DNA of 42,653 nucleotides from JAGXQV01 sp964527565 (GCA_964527565.1 CAZGOY010000027.1:1-42653); one strand, 5' to 3'; positions 7,889 to 16,103 are shown, numbered from the stretch's first letter. Numbers and translations: made by a program. The notes: a model not told the origin generated them from the sequence alone.

Positions 7889-9402
7889 CACTTCAATAGT
7901 TGGGCCAGCAGCATCAGAAACAGCAACGCCGCCACCAGTATTTGCCAGCGTTTTTCCCGGCGTTCGCGGCTGGCTAGTTCAAGGCGCAGCAGGGCCATTT
8001 CGCCGTCGTGCGACGGGTTCAGGTGCGCGTGCAACAGGCGCGGTAACTGCGGTACCAGGGAGGCCCATTGCGGCGCCTCCGCCTTGAGGTTCTTGAGCAG
8101 GCCGCGCCAGCCGAGCTGTTCGCTCATCCATTTTTCCAGGTAGGGTTTGGCGGTTTGCCACAGGTCGAGCTCGGGATCCAGTTCGCGCCCCAGCCCCTCG
8201 ATATTCAGCAAGGTCTTTTGCAGCATCACCAGTTGCGGCTGGATTTCCACGTTGAAGCGGCGCGAAGTCTGGAACAGGCGCAACAACACGCGGCCGAAGG
8301 AAATCTCCTTCAGCGGACGGTCGAAGGCCGGCTCGCACACCGCGCGGATGGCGGCTTCGAACTCGTCCTCGCGGGTATCGGCGGGCGCCCAGCCGGATTC
8401 GATATGCGCCAGCGCCACGCGCTTGTAATCGCGGCGGAAGAAGGCAAGGAAGTTTTGCGCCAGGTAATTGCGGTCGCGGTCGGTGAGCGTGCCCATGATG
8501 CCGAAATCAAGGGCAATATAGCGGCCATCCTGTGCCACCAGGATGTTTCCGGGATGCATGTCGGCATGAAAAAAACCATCGCGGAACACCTGGGTGAAGA
8601 AGATTTCCACGCCGGCGCGCGCCAGCCTGGGGATGTCGACCCCCTGCGCGCGCAGCTTGTCTACCTGCCCGATGGGCACGCCATCCATCCACTGCATCAC
8701 CATCACTTCGGTGTGGCACCAATCCCAATACACTTCCGGCACGCGCAGCAATTCCGAGTTTTCAAAGTTGCGCCGCAGTTGGGAGGCATTGGCGGCTTCG
8801 CGCATCAGATCGAGCTCGTCGCCCAGATGTTTTTCGAATTCCGCTACCACCTCGCGCGGCTTGAGGCGCTTGCCGTCCGCCCACAGGGTTTCCATCAGCC
8901 CGCCGCCGGCATACAGCAGGGCAACGTCCTTGGCGATGGTGGCGGCGATGTTGGGCCGCAGGATCTTGACCGCAGCGGCGCGCCCGTCGTGCAGGCGCGC
9001 GCGATGCACCTGGGCCACCGAGGCACTGGCGATGGGAACGGGATCGAATTCGTCGAAGACTTCCGCCAGCGGCTTTTTGTAAACGCGCCGCAAGGTGGCC
9101 AATGCCGCCGCCGTGGCGAAAGGCGGCACACGGTCCTGCAATTTCGCCAGTTCGTCGGCGATGTCCAGCGGCACCAAGTCGCGCCGGGTGGAAAGCAGTT
9201 GGCCGAACTTGACGAATATCGGCCCCAGGCTTTCCAGCGCCAGGCGCAGGCGCACGCCGCGCGGCGCATCGAGCGGGCGCCAGAACAGCGCCGCATTGAC
9301 CAGCCAGCGCATGGCGCGAAAGCGCTCGTGGCCGAGAAAGAACTCTTCCAGGCCGAAGCGGAATACCACCTGAAGGATGCGGATCAGGCGCAGAAAACGC
9401 AT
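7888..9402 (-). CDS. ubiB: UbiB-family atypical kinase/ATPase for ubiquinone biosynthesis
   Basis: A 504-residue protein of the ABC1/UbiB kinase-like family that supports coenzyme Q synthesis at the membrane. Seen: LGPIFVKFGQLLSTRRD (the KxGQ motif) near residue 65, the A-rich nucleotide loop replacement SASVAQVHRA, KILRPN, and the catalytic DMHPGN and FGIMG motifs. The C-terminus ends in a hydrophobic helix (ILVAALLFLMLLAQLLK), a membrane anchor typical of UbiB. It follows the Tim44-like gene and ubiE on the same strand; ubiJ, usually between ubiE and ubiB, is not recognised here. Confidence 0.95.
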   Translation of the reverse strand: MRFLRLIRILQVVFRFGLEEFFLGHERFRAMRWLVNAALFWRPLDAPRGVRLRLALESLGPIFVKFGQLLSTRRDLVPLDIADELAKLQDRVPPFATAAALATLRRVYKKPLAEVFDEFDPVPIASASVAQVHRARLHDGRAAAVKILRPNIAATIAKDVALLYAGGGLMETLWADGKRLKPREVVAEFEKHLGDELDLMREAANASQLRRNFENSELLRVPEVYWDWCHTEVMVMQWMDGVPIGQVDKLRAQGVDIPRLARAGVEIFFTQVFRDGFFHADMHPGNILVAQDGRYIALDFGIMGTLTDRDRNYLAQNFLAFFRRDYKRVALAHIESGWAPADTREDEFEAAIRAVCEPAFDRPLKEISFGRVLLRLFQTSRRFNVEIQPQLVMLQKTLLNIEGLGRELDPELDLWQTAKPYLEKWMSEQLGWRGLLKNLKAEAPQWASLVPQLPRLLHAHLNPSHDGEMALLRLELASRERREKRWQILVAALLFLMLLAQLLK

Positions 9403-9433
9403 AGGGAAATTTTTATTCTATTTATCTGGAAAA

Positions 9434-9451
9434 CCCCGCCCCCTGGCGGGG
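9434..9451 (-). terminator. Possible terminator/attenuator between the Tim44-like gene and ubiB
   Basis: CCCCGCC / GGCGGGG stem with a 4-base loop. On the minus strand it is followed by TTTTCC. It lies in the 61-bp gap after the Tim44-like gene and before ubiB, so it may reduce read-through. Confidence 0.45.
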
Positions 9452-9463
9452 CGGGGCAAGGCA

Positions 9464-10306
9464 TCAAAGCTGCTGAATGCCGGAAATCTGCCAGCTGGCG
9501 TTGGGCTGCGACTGGGATTTCTGGATATGCCACACCTCGCTGAAAGGCTCGGCCGGGCCGCTATCCTCGCGGATGGTGCCGCTGAAATGCACGCTGGCGA
9601 TAACCGTGTCGTCTTCAGTCACCACATCCTGCATGGCGGCGTTCAACGCCAGGACTTCGGTCTGGTTGCTCTTGCTGCCGCGTTCGCGGATCTGCATGTT
9701 GATCTCGGCGAACATTTCCGGCGTCACATATTCGCGGATGTCGTTGAGATCGGCGCGGTCATAGCCATCCTGCAGGCGCAGGAAATGGGTTTTCGCCTCG
9801 CGCAGGAACGGCTCGTCCTCGAACCAGGCAGGGCGGGTGGCGGACATCACGGGCACGGAAGAGGCCGCGCCGCCGGTATTCATCATGCCGGCGACAGTCT
9901 GCTCGCCCATGCCGGCGTACTGCATGGGACGGGCCGCCTGCGGCTGCGGTTTGCGCAGCATGCGGAAGATGAAGAAAATCGCCGCGCCCAGCGCCAGCAT
10001 CATCAGGATGTCCATCATCTTGATGCCGTCGAAGGCGCCGCCCATGAACAGCGAGGCCAGCAAGCCGCCCGCCGCCAGACCGGCCAGCGGCCCCATCCAC
10101 TTGCTCGCGCCGCTGGCCGCCGGAGCGCCCGCCGCACCCGGCGCTTGTGCCGGCTTGGCCGGAGCCGCATTACTCTGTTGCGGCGTGTTCATGGTGCGCT
10201 GTTTGCCGATGCTGCCGCCACCGCCGAAGCGCTTGGCGTCAGCCTCCGGCACGGCCAGCCCGAAGCCGAGCAATACCGCAAAACACAGGGACAATAGTTT
10301 ATTCAT
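9464..10306 (-). CDS. Tim44-like domain protein, membrane-anchored
   Basis: A 280-residue protein. A signal sequence (MNKLLSLCFAVLLGFGLAVPEADA), then a Gly-rich KRFGGGGSIGKQR segment, a Pro/Ala-rich linker, one or two membrane helices (GPLAGLAAGGLLASLFMGGAF; DILMMLALGAAIFFIFRML), and a C-terminal Tim44/MBA1-like domain (from about residue 155, FLREAKTHFLRLQDGYDRADLNDIREYVTPEMF). This is the known architecture of proteobacterial Tim44-domain proteins, whose function is unclear. Ribosome binding site AGGAGGT is 9 bases upstream. It sits between ubiE and ubiB. Confidence 0.88.
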   Translation of the reverse strand: MNKLLSLCFAVLLGFGLAVPEADAKRFGGGGSIGKQRTMNTPQQSNAAPAKPAQAPGAAGAPAASGASKWMGPLAGLAAGGLLASLFMGGAFDGIKMMDILMMLALGAAIFFIFRMLRKPQPQAARPMQYAGMGEQTVAGMMNTGGAASSVPVMSATRPAWFEDEPFLREAKTHFLRLQDGYDRADLNDIREYVTPEMFAEINMQIRERGSKSNQTEVLALNAAMQDVVTEDDTVIASVHFSGTIREDSGPAEPFSEVWHIQKSQSQPNASWQISGIQQL

Positions 10307-10350
10307 GGAATTGACCTCCTAAAGGGATAACAAAGGGTGACTCATGCGGA

Positions 10351-11085
10351 TTACAGTTTGAAGCCCTTGTGCAGCGCAACCACGCCCGCTGCCAAGTTGA
10401 AATATTCGACCCGCTCGAAGCCGACTTGTTCCATCATCTCCTTGAGCGTTTCCTGATCGGGGTGCATGCGGATGGATTCGGCCAGGTAGCGGTAACTATC
10501 CTCGTCGTTCGCCACCAGCTTGCCCATGGCCGGCAGCAGGTTGAAGGAATAGCTGTCGTACAGCCCCTGCAAGGGCTGCCATACCTTGGAAAATTCCAGC
10601 ACCAGCAAGCGCCCGCCGGGGCGCAACACGCGGAACATTTCCTTGAGCGCCTCCTCCTTGTGGGTCATGTTGCGCAGGCCGAAAGCCACGGTTACGCAGT
10701 CGAACCAGTTCTTCGGGAACGGCAGCTTCTCGCCGTCGCACTGCGCCGCCAGGGGCAGCACGCCATCGTCCAGCAAGCGGTCGCGCCCGACGCTGAGCAT
10801 GGAACTGTTGATGTCGGTGAGGATCACCGTGCCGCTTTTGCCCGCCCGTTTGACGAAGGCGCGCGACAGGTCGCCGCTGCCGCCCGCCACGTCGAGCACG
10901 CGGCTACCCTCGCGCACGCCGCTTTGTTCGATGGTGAAATGTTTCCACAGGCGATGCAGGCCGCCCGACATCAGGTCGTTCATCAAGTCGTAGCGATTGG
11001 CCACGGAATGAAACACTTCCGCGACCTTGTGCGCTTTTTCCGCTTCCGCCACGGTCTGGAAGCCGAAATGCGTGGTGTTTTCCAT
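10351..11085 (-). CDS. ubiE: Demethylmenaquinone/2-polyprenyl-6-methoxybenzoquinol C-methyltransferase
   Basis: A 244-residue class I SAM methyltransferase of the UbiE family. Starting at the Met at 11085 (MENTTHFGFQTV) gives the conserved N-terminus; an upstream in-frame extension to 11166 has no family match and runs into the inverted repeat. Seen: FHSVANRYDLMNDLMSGGLHRLWK, SAM motif VLDVAGGSGDLS, TVAFGLRN, and FRVLRPGGRLLVLEFS. It methylates the quinone head group in ubiquinone/menaquinone synthesis. First of the ubiE-Tim44-ubiB cluster. Confidence 0.96.
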   Translation of the reverse strand: MENTTHFGFQTVAEAEKAHKVAEVFHSVANRYDLMNDLMSGGLHRLWKHFTIEQSGVREGSRVLDVAGGSGDLSRAFVKRAGKSGTVILTDINSSMLSVGRDRLLDDGVLPLAAQCDGEKLPFPKNWFDCVTVAFGLRNMTHKEEALKEMFRVLRPGGRLLVLEFSKVWQPLQGLYDSYSFNLLPAMGKLVANDEDSYRYLAESIRMHPDQETLKEMMEQVGFERVEYFNLAAGVVALHKGFKL

Positions 11086-11152
11086 ACGGTTCAAGACGTT
11101 CGTAAAACCGGCATGATAACCGAAAACAGGGATGGCGCGCTTCTTGACACAA

Positions 11153-11173
11153 GAATACCGAATCATGGAATTG
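11153..11173 (+). repeat. Left copy of a 21-bp perfect inverted repeat
   Basis: GAATACCGAATCATGGAATT (plus one G) here is found as its exact reverse complement at 14508-14528. The pair brackets a 3.3-kb region full of broken genes, as terminal inverted repeats would. Confidence 0.75.
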
Positions 11174-11225
11174 CAGATATGATCGTGCTTGATGGCCAGA
11201 TATTCCTGCGTCGAGCGTTCGTAGG

Positions 11226-11534
11226 CTATGGCGCCAACACCGCCAAGCCAACATGTTCAATCAACTTGTCAACACTTGCCTTGGCGCCTGCCAAGTCATA
11301 GACCGCCAGGCACGCTTCGAACTGCTGGAATTCTTCGGCAGAATCGCCCGTCGTAAAAAGGGGGTGAATTTCATCGCGCAGCAGCGTCGCCATCCCGACA
11401 TCCACGTCGAGCAGCCTCCGCAATTCAGCCAAAATATCAGCCATGGGTTTTTCAGAGGCGGTTTCGTCTGTCGCTGGCGGCTTATCCGGCAGCGCGGAAA
11501 GACTGGCGCTAATGCCTTGCATGACTTCGCTCAG
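11226..11534 (-). pseudogene. C-terminal fragment of a signalling protein (HPt or hybrid kinase tail)
   Basis: The frame reads RLSEVMQGISASLSALPDKP..., then MADILAELRRLLDVDVGMATLLRDEIHPLF and EFQQFEACLAVYDLAGAKASVDKLIEHV before its stop at 11226. The 'LAELRRLL..D..A..L' and 'FEACLAVYDLAGAKASVDKL' halves are the layout of the extreme C-terminal tail of hybrid histidine kinases and response-regulator/HPt proteins. The upstream part is missing: the frame is cut at about 11535 by the end of an IS256-type remnant. An internal Met (11522) could start a 98-residue peptide, but I regard it as a remnant. Confidence 0.5.
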
Positions 11535-11785
11535 TCGGGGCCTGTCAACGATTTTGTGTAAACGGTTTTTCGTTTAGTGCTTCGGCATGCGATCCTCGAA
11601 CTGGATGGAAAAGCGGTTTAGCGCTGCTTTCCAGTCCTTGATTGGCATGGTCCATTTCTGGCTGATGTTGCGGATTGCCAGGTAGAACAATTTCATCAAC
11701 GCATCGTCGCTGAGGAACGAGCCGCGGTTTTTGGTGATTTTCCGCAAGCTCATATTCACCGATTCGATGGCGTTGGTGGCGAACC
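11535..11785 (-). mobile_element. IS256-family (mutator) transposase C-terminus and IS end
   Basis: In the frame ending at 11574 the sequence ATNAIESVNMSLRKITKNRG, then SFLSDDALMKLFYLAIRNIS and KWTMPIKDWKAALNRFSIQF follows the C-terminus of IS256-type transposases closely. Behind the stop, GTTTACACAAAATCGTTGAC on the minus strand resembles an IS256-type terminal repeat ending near 11535. Only about 70 residues of the transposase remain, so it cannot move by itself. It has cut the kinase tail on one side and the ParE toxin on the other. Confidence 0.8.
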
Positions 11786-12051
11786 GCCAAAATGGTGACG
11801 GTTTCGTTGTCTTCGACTTCGAACAAGGCAACGTAACCGGCTGTGCCAAACGGGATGACCAGTTCGCGCAAAAATGGGTTGTCAGGCGCCGTCTTCCGGC
11901 AAGTGAAGGGGAACTCCCGCAGAAGTTCGATGCCTTTGCCGACCGCGTCAAGTGCCCGGCGCGCAGCTTTTAGATCGTGTTCAAGGAGAAAGGCGTACAA
12001 ACGGCGCAAATCTTCCCTTGCTGCCTTGGTGTAGCGGATGCGATAGCTCAT
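11545..12051 (-). CDS. parE: ParE/RelE-type toxin with IS-derived replacement C-terminus
   Basis: Residues 1 to about 94 are a ParE-family toxin: MSYRIRYTKAAREDLRRLYA, ALDAVGKGIELLREFPFTCR, LRELVIPFGTAGYVALFEVE and TVTILAVRHQR. Normal proteins end a few residues after RHQR. Here the frame crosses into the IS256 remnant out of frame, adding about 70 unrelated residues (HRIGEYELAENHQKP...) to 168 in total. The toxin start overlaps the antitoxin stop (ATGA, 12048-12051). Toxins of this family act on DNA gyrase or mRNA; whether the tailed form folds is unknown. The junction lies near 11780 at a shared GCCACCAACGCC. Confidence 0.75.
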   Translation of the reverse strand: MSYRIRYTKAAREDLRRLYAFLLEHDLKAARRALDAVGKGIELLREFPFTCRKTAPDNPFLRELVIPFGTAGYVALFEVEDNETVTILAVRHQRHRIGEYELAENHQKPRLVPQRRCVDEIVLPGNPQHQPEMDHANQGLESSAKPLFHPVRGSHAEALNEKPFTQNR

Positions 12052-12320
12052 GCACCGGCCTTGGCTTCCGCCTGGACCAACATGCCCTCCAGTTCGCGCC
12101 GCACATCCTCGGACGGGTAGTATTCACCGGTAAGTCGTGCTTGCTCGCGTGAGGCCAGCCCACGCGCGATAAATTCCTGCTGGAAACGCCGTCGCTGAAT
12201 GTTGGCTCGTAGGGATTGCTCTACAAAACTTGACAATGTTTCCCCGTCCTGAAGAACGCGTTCAGCCGCGTGCCGAAGCTCGGGGTCAACACGCAGCGCG
12301 GGGATGGTGGCGGTTTTCAT
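12048..12320 (-). CDS. Type II antitoxin (YacA/ParD-like, ribbon-helix-helix)
   Basis: A 90-residue protein from the Met at 12320 (MKTATIPALRVDPELRHAAE). The N-terminal strand plus 'DPELRHAAERVLQDGETLSSFVEQSLR' is the ribbon-helix-helix DNA-binding domain; the C-terminal part (RGLASREQARLTGEYYPSEDVRRELEGML) is the toxin-binding tail found in YacA-like antitoxins paired with ParE/YacB. It is translationally coupled to the toxin by a 4-base overlap. It looks intact although its toxin is altered. About 170 bp upstream (12360-12530) I see no gene. Confidence 0.82.
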   Translation of the reverse strand: MKTATIPALRVDPELRHAAERVLQDGETLSSFVEQSLRANIQRRRFQQEFIARGLASREQARLTGEYYPSEDVRRELEGMLVQAEAKAGA

Positions 12321-12530
12321 GGTCGGGCTCCTGATTGCTGAATTACGTTTGCGATGCAATTGTAACGGGCTTTACGACCTAAGGATAAGAGACTAAAGAA
12401 ATGAACAGTACCAAGATATACTTGGATCAGCGTATTTTCGCTACCGGTATTCAGGTAGTGCGACTTTAACCCAAATAATCCATTAGCCCGAAATGTACCG
12501 CCTTGCCTCTCACCGCTGCCCATGAACGCC

Positions 12531-13190
12531 CTACGCAATTTCGATTGCGATGCGCGTTCCTTTGCCAGGGGTTGATTCGATGGCGAGTGCTCCGCCCGCG
12601 ACTTCCGTCATTTCCCGCATGTTTAACAGGCCCAGGCCGATGCGGCCTTCTCTCCCCAACTGCAACGGTTCGAATCCGACGCCGTTGTCCGTAATGGTCA
12701 AAATGATGGGGCGGCCAATTTTGATTAGCGTCACCATGGCCGATGTAGCACGGGAATGTTTGGCACAATTCGTCAGCGCTTCCTGACAAATGCGAAACAG
12801 CAACGATTCCAGCTCTGGCGCAAGCCGTGCGCCATGATTTTCGCAAACAAATTGAACGACGATGCCGGTACGCCGGGTAAACTGTTGAGCATAGCTCTCC
12901 AACGCCGCCGCCAGGCCAGCGTAATCGAGCAAAGGCGGCCGCAGATCCGTGCTGATTTCGCGGATGCTGGCTGCCGTGTCCACGATCAACGCACGCGTAT
13001 CCTCTAGGCGCTCGGCAAGTTCGGTCGAATGTTCCTGCGGTAATTCCGTTGCGATAATTTCCAGATTGATGTCGATGGCAGCGAGGTTCGGGCTGGTGCG
13101 ATCATGCAGTTCAGCAGAAAGTCGCCGCCGCGCATCTTCCTGTACGGCGACAAGGTGGCGCGATGCCTCCTCCTGCCCAGCCGTTGCCAA
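12531..13190 (-). CDS. Sensor histidine kinase, HisKA_3/HATPase part (NarX/DegS type), split from its PAS region
   Basis: Residues after about 10 hold the dimerisation/phosphoacceptor helix EDARRRLSAELHDRTSPNLA (His in AELHD), then STDLRPPLLDYAGLAAALES, and an ATPase domain with ICQEALTNCAKHSRAT (N-box), DNGVGFEP (G1) and GRIGLGLLNMREMTEVAGGA (G2). It would autophosphorylate and pass phosphate to a NarL-type regulator; none is nearby. The frame opens with a TTG at 13190 inside the PAS gene, which overlaps it by 80 bases in another frame. The most likely history is a single PAS-kinase broken by a deletion or frameshift. Confidence 0.75.
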   Translation of the reverse strand: MATAGQEEASRHLVAVQEDARRRLSAELHDRTSPNLAAIDINLEIIATELPQEHSTELAERLEDTRALIVDTAASIREISTDLRPPLLDYAGLAAALESYAQQFTRRTGIVVQFVCENHGARLAPELESLLFRICQEALTNCAKHSRATSAMVTLIKIGRPIILTITDNGVGFEPLQLGREGRIGLGLLNMREMTEVAGGALAIESTPGKGTRIAIEIA

Positions 13191-14202
13191 GCTCCTGTTC
13201 CAGGGTTCGTCCAGTGAAATTCAACCAGGGCTGGTTAAAGTAGTTGCACAATTTGTCCGTGCCGGATGTCCAGATCAGAGCTTGGCCAGAATCCGCCAGG
13301 ATGCGGTATTGCAGTTCCTGCTCAGACAAGCGTGATTCGGCGCGTTTTTTTTTGGTGATATCGCGCACATTGGAAATGAAAGCAGCCTTGCCGACAGCAT
13401 CCTGGATACCGGTAATTTCTACACTGGCGGGAAAAGTGCTGCCATCCTTGCGCAAACGCTCGCATTCGAATACCAGATGTCCGGCTTTGCGAAATTTCTC
13501 CGCGTGAAGAGGCAAATCGTCGCGGCTTTTCGGCGCATACAGGCTATCCGCCCTCATTCCGTTCAGTTCTGACGGCGTGTAGCCATGCATGGCGGCATAA
13601 GCCGGATTTGCCTGGCGGATCGTCCGGGTTTCTTCATCGCCGATAGCCATGCCCCACGAGGCGTTTTCGGTGAATTTCTGCCATTCGCGCAATTCGTTTT
13701 CCTGCTGGAACGGGCGGGTGATGTCGATGAGCGCGAGGGCGATCCCGGCAGGCTCATCCCCAGGCGGCCTGTTCAAACCAAACACGCGAACAAACAAAAC
13801 CGTGCCGTCCGCGCGACGCAGCTTCAATTCACATTCCTGATTCCCGTTATGCCGCGACATGCGCTGAAAATAGTGGTGCCAACGATCAAGATCCTCGGCG
13901 GCGACGAAACGCGCGAAATGACCGTTCTGCAGCTTGCTGAGTTCCTGCCCCAGCAATGCAGCACCGGCAAGATTCACTTCAGCGATCAATCCTTCAGCGG
14001 TCAGGGTGAGGTAGCCAATCAGAGCGAGTTCATAGAAGGTTGCATAGTGGTCACGGGATTCTTCCAGAACATACTGTATGCGCCGCAATTCCTCGTTTTG
14101 CATCTCCAGTCCGACCTGATGCACCTGGAGTTCATGCAGGAGGCCCTCTGGATTGGGTTGGCCTTGTTTGGGTTGGCCTTGCGCGGTGGTTTTCTTGATC
14201 AA
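13111..14202 (-). CDS. Multi-PAS sensor region, frameshifted before its kinase domain
   Basis: A 363-residue ORF starting with TTG at 14202, preceded by AGGAAGG. It has three PAS domains: about 45-165 (FYELALIGYLTLTAEGLI...), 170-290 (NASWGMAIGDEETRTI..., PAC ending ISNVRDITKKKRAESRL) and a third starting at about 300 (RILADSGQALIWTSGTD...) that stops abruptly after LEQELGNGW. From there the frame gives GGGIAPPCRRTGRCAAATFC, not PAS-like, while the kinase continues in another frame at the same place. About half of the third PAS is missing, so a deletion with frame change is inferred. As annotated it lacks an output domain. Confidence 0.72.
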   Translation of the reverse strand: MIKKTTAQGQPKQGQPNPEGLLHELQVHQVGLEMQNEELRRIQYVLEESRDHYATFYELALIGYLTLTAEGLIAEVNLAGAALLGQELSKLQNGHFARFVAAEDLDRWHHYFQRMSRHNGNQECELKLRRADGTVLFVRVFGLNRPPGDEPAGIALALIDITRPFQQENELREWQKFTENASWGMAIGDEETRTIRQANPAYAAMHGYTPSELNGMRADSLYAPKSRDDLPLHAEKFRKAGHLVFECERLRKDGSTFPASVEITGIQDAVGKAAFISNVRDITKKKRAESRLSEQELQYRILADSGQALIWTSGTDKLCNYFNQPWLNFTGRTLEQELGNGWAGGGIAPPCRRTGRCAAATFC

Positions 14203-14265
14203 GACATTTCCTTCCTAGTCGTTGCAGCACACTGCTATCTCCATCGCCAGCAGAATACGTGTTTT

Positions 14266-14481
14266 TCAGAGCCCGAACGACAGTCTAGAAGACGAAAGTG
14301 TTCCGGCCCGTTTGAAACGGAAGGAATCGTTTCCGGTTTCCAGGATGTCGCAGTGGCGGGTGATGCGGTTAAGCAGCGCCATCGGCACGCCGGACCGGGC
14401 AATTATAATTTCCTCCCCGGCGGCGTGGGGAACACGTACCCAGCGCCGCATAAGGTATTCTGGGCGGATGCTATCCTTCAA
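14266..14481 (-). pseudogene. Chimera of a Phd-type antitoxin piece and the C-terminus of IS21 IstB
   Basis: The 71-residue ORF has two recognisable pieces. HAAGEEIIIARSGVPM is the 'AGEEIIIARxGxPVARL' core of Phd/YefM antitoxins. MALLNRITRHCDILETGNDS and FRFKRA is the C-terminal end of the IS21 helper ATPase IstB. Neither half is complete. The fusion shows at least two successive insertion or deletion events next to the right inverted repeat. Confidence 0.55.
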
Positions 14482-14507
14482 CTACCGTAGAAATCCCCCG
14501 AAGAGCC

Positions 14508-14528
14508 CAATTCCATGATTCGGTATTC
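14508..14528 (-). repeat. Right copy of the 21-bp perfect inverted repeat
   Basis: Exact reverse complement of 11153-11173. It lies between the IstB/antitoxin chimera and the prpD terminator. Confidence 0.75.
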
Positions 14529-14585
14529 ATGTGGGCCAGCTTGCTTGCTGGAGCATTTGCGCCAAAACCGGGGCCATGCTCAGGC

Positions 14586-14612
14586 AAAAAAAGAGCGCGG
14601 CAAGCCGCGCCC
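14586..14612 (-). terminator. Rho-independent terminator of the prp operon
   Basis: On the minus strand GGCGCGGCTTGCCGCGCTC is followed by seven T residues, just downstream of the prpD stop at 14643. It is the end of the prpB-prpC-(TA)-prpD transcript. Confidence 0.85.
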
Positions 14613-14642
14613 AAAGGGGAAACCGCGTTAAAAATCGCCGCT

Positions 14643-16103
14643 TCAGATCACCATCAGATCGACGAACTCATGAACCGGCAATGCTTCGAGTTTCTGCTGG
14701 TCGAGGCACACGTCGAGGATGGCGTTTTGCTGTTTGGCGGGGAAACGGCGCGCCAGGTTGACCTTGAATTTCCTGACCAGCTCGGGGATGCCCTCATTGC
14801 GGCGGCGGCGGTGGCCGATGGGGTATTCCACGGCGATGTTGTCCGACTGCGAGCCGTCCTTGAAGAAAATCTGCATGGCGTTGGCGATGGAGCGTTTTTC
14901 CGGGTCGAGATAATCCTGGGTGTACTGCGGGTTTTCGACGCAGCTCATCTTGTCGCGCAGGGCGTCGATGCGCGGGTCGGCGGCGATGTCGTCCTCGTAG
15001 TCGGCGGCAGTGAGCTTGCCTCTCAAGAGGCCGATGGCGGCCATGTACTGAATGCAATGGTCGCGGTCGGCGGGGTTGTGCAGCGGACCTTTCTTATCGA
15101 TGATGCGGATCGCCGATTCGTGGGTGGTGATGACGATCTTGTCGATCTGCGCGATTTTCTCCAGGGTATCGAGTTTGCCGCCAGCCTGGGCATGCAACTG
15201 GAAGGCGCATTCCACGGCGGTTTGCGAGTGGAATTCGGCGGGGAAGCTGATCTTGAAAAGGATCTGCTCCATCACGTAGGAGCCGTAGGGGCGCTGGAAC
15301 TTGAAGGCGTTGCCCTTGAACGAGACATCATAGAAGCCCCAGGTCTTGGCGGTGAGTGCGGAGGGGTAGCCCATTTCGCCCTTCATCACCATCATCGCCA
15401 GGCGCACCGCGCGGCTGGTGGCATCCCCCGCCGCCCAGGATTTGCGCGGCCCGGTGTTGGGCGAGTGGCGGTAGGTGCGCAGGGATTGGCCGTCCAGCCA
15501 AGCGTGGGACAGCGCATTGATGACCTCGTCGCGGGTGCCGCCGAGCATGCGCGTAACCACGGCGGCGGAAGCCACTTTCACCAGGATCACGTGATCCAGA
15601 CCGACGCGGTTGAAGCTGTTTTCCAGCGCCAGCACGCCCTGGATTTCGTGGGCCTTGATCATGGCGGTGAGCACCTCGCGCATGGTCAGCGGCGCCTTGC
15701 CCTGGGAAATGCGCGTGCGCGACAGATAGTCGGCAACCGCGAGTATCCCACCCAGATTGTCGGAGGGGTGGCCCCATTCGGCGGCCAGCCAAGTGTCGTT
15801 GAAATCCAGCCAGCGCACCATCGCGCCGATGTCGAAGGCGGCCTTCACCGGGTCGAGCTGGAACTGCGTGCCTGGCACCCTGGCGCCGTTCGGCACCACG
15901 GTGCCGGGCACCAGTGGCCCGAGCAGCTTGGTGCAGGCCGGATAGCCGAGCGCTTCGAGGCCGCAGCCCAGGGTGTCGATCAGGCAGTTGCGGGCCGTGT
16001 CGTAGGCCTCGCCGGAGGTAACTTCAAAATCGCAGACGTAATCGGCGATATCCACCAGCACTTGGTCGGGGGCGGGGCGGACATTGGAAATGGGTGCGGA
16101 CAT
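14643..16103 (-). CDS. prpD: 2-methylcitrate dehydratase
   Basis: A 486-residue MmgE/PrpD-family protein: NCLIDTLGCGLEALGYPACT, then VRWLDFNDTWLAAEWGHPSD, NLGGILAVADYLSR, HAWLDGQSLRTYRHSPNTGP and RKSWAAGDATSRAVRLA. It dehydrates 2-methylcitrate to 2-methylaconitate in propionate catabolism. Length equals that of E. coli PrpD. Start ATG at 16103 with AGGAAT about 8 bases upstream. It is separated from prpC by a TA cassette flanked by repeats; transcription from the prpB promoter must now cross that cassette. Confidence 0.95.
   Translation of the reverse strand: MSAPISNVRPAPDQVLVDIADYVCDFEVTSGEAYDTARNCLIDTLGCGLEALGYPACTKLLGPLVPGTVVPNGARVPGTQFQLDPVKAAFDIGAMVRWLDFNDTWLAAEWGHPSDNLGGILAVADYLSRTRISQGKAPLTMREVLTAMIKAHEIQGVLALENSFNRVGLDHVILVKVASAAVVTRMLGGTRDEVINALSHAWLDGQSLRTYRHSPNTGPRKSWAAGDATSRAVRLAMMVMKGEMGYPSALTAKTWGFYDVSFKGNAFKFQRPYGSYVMEQILFKISFPAEFHSQTAVECAFQLHAQAGGKLDTLEKIAQIDKIVITTHESAIRIIDKKGPLHNPADRDHCIQYMAAIGLLRGKLTAADYEDDIAADPRIDALRDKMSCVENPQYTQDYLDPEKRSIANAMQIFFKDGSQSDNIAVEYPIGHRRRRNEGIPELVRKFKVNLARRFPAKQQNAILDVCLDQQKLEALPVHEFVDLMVI

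Noticed and set aside
8068..9543. 491-codon plus-strand frame opposite ubiB
   Set aside because: Shadow of ubiB; crosses the hairpin and into the Tim44-like gene.
9377..10297. 306-codon plus-strand ORF opposite the Tim44-like gene
   Set aside because: Shadow frame; the minus-strand gene has a signal sequence, domain and strong ribosome site.
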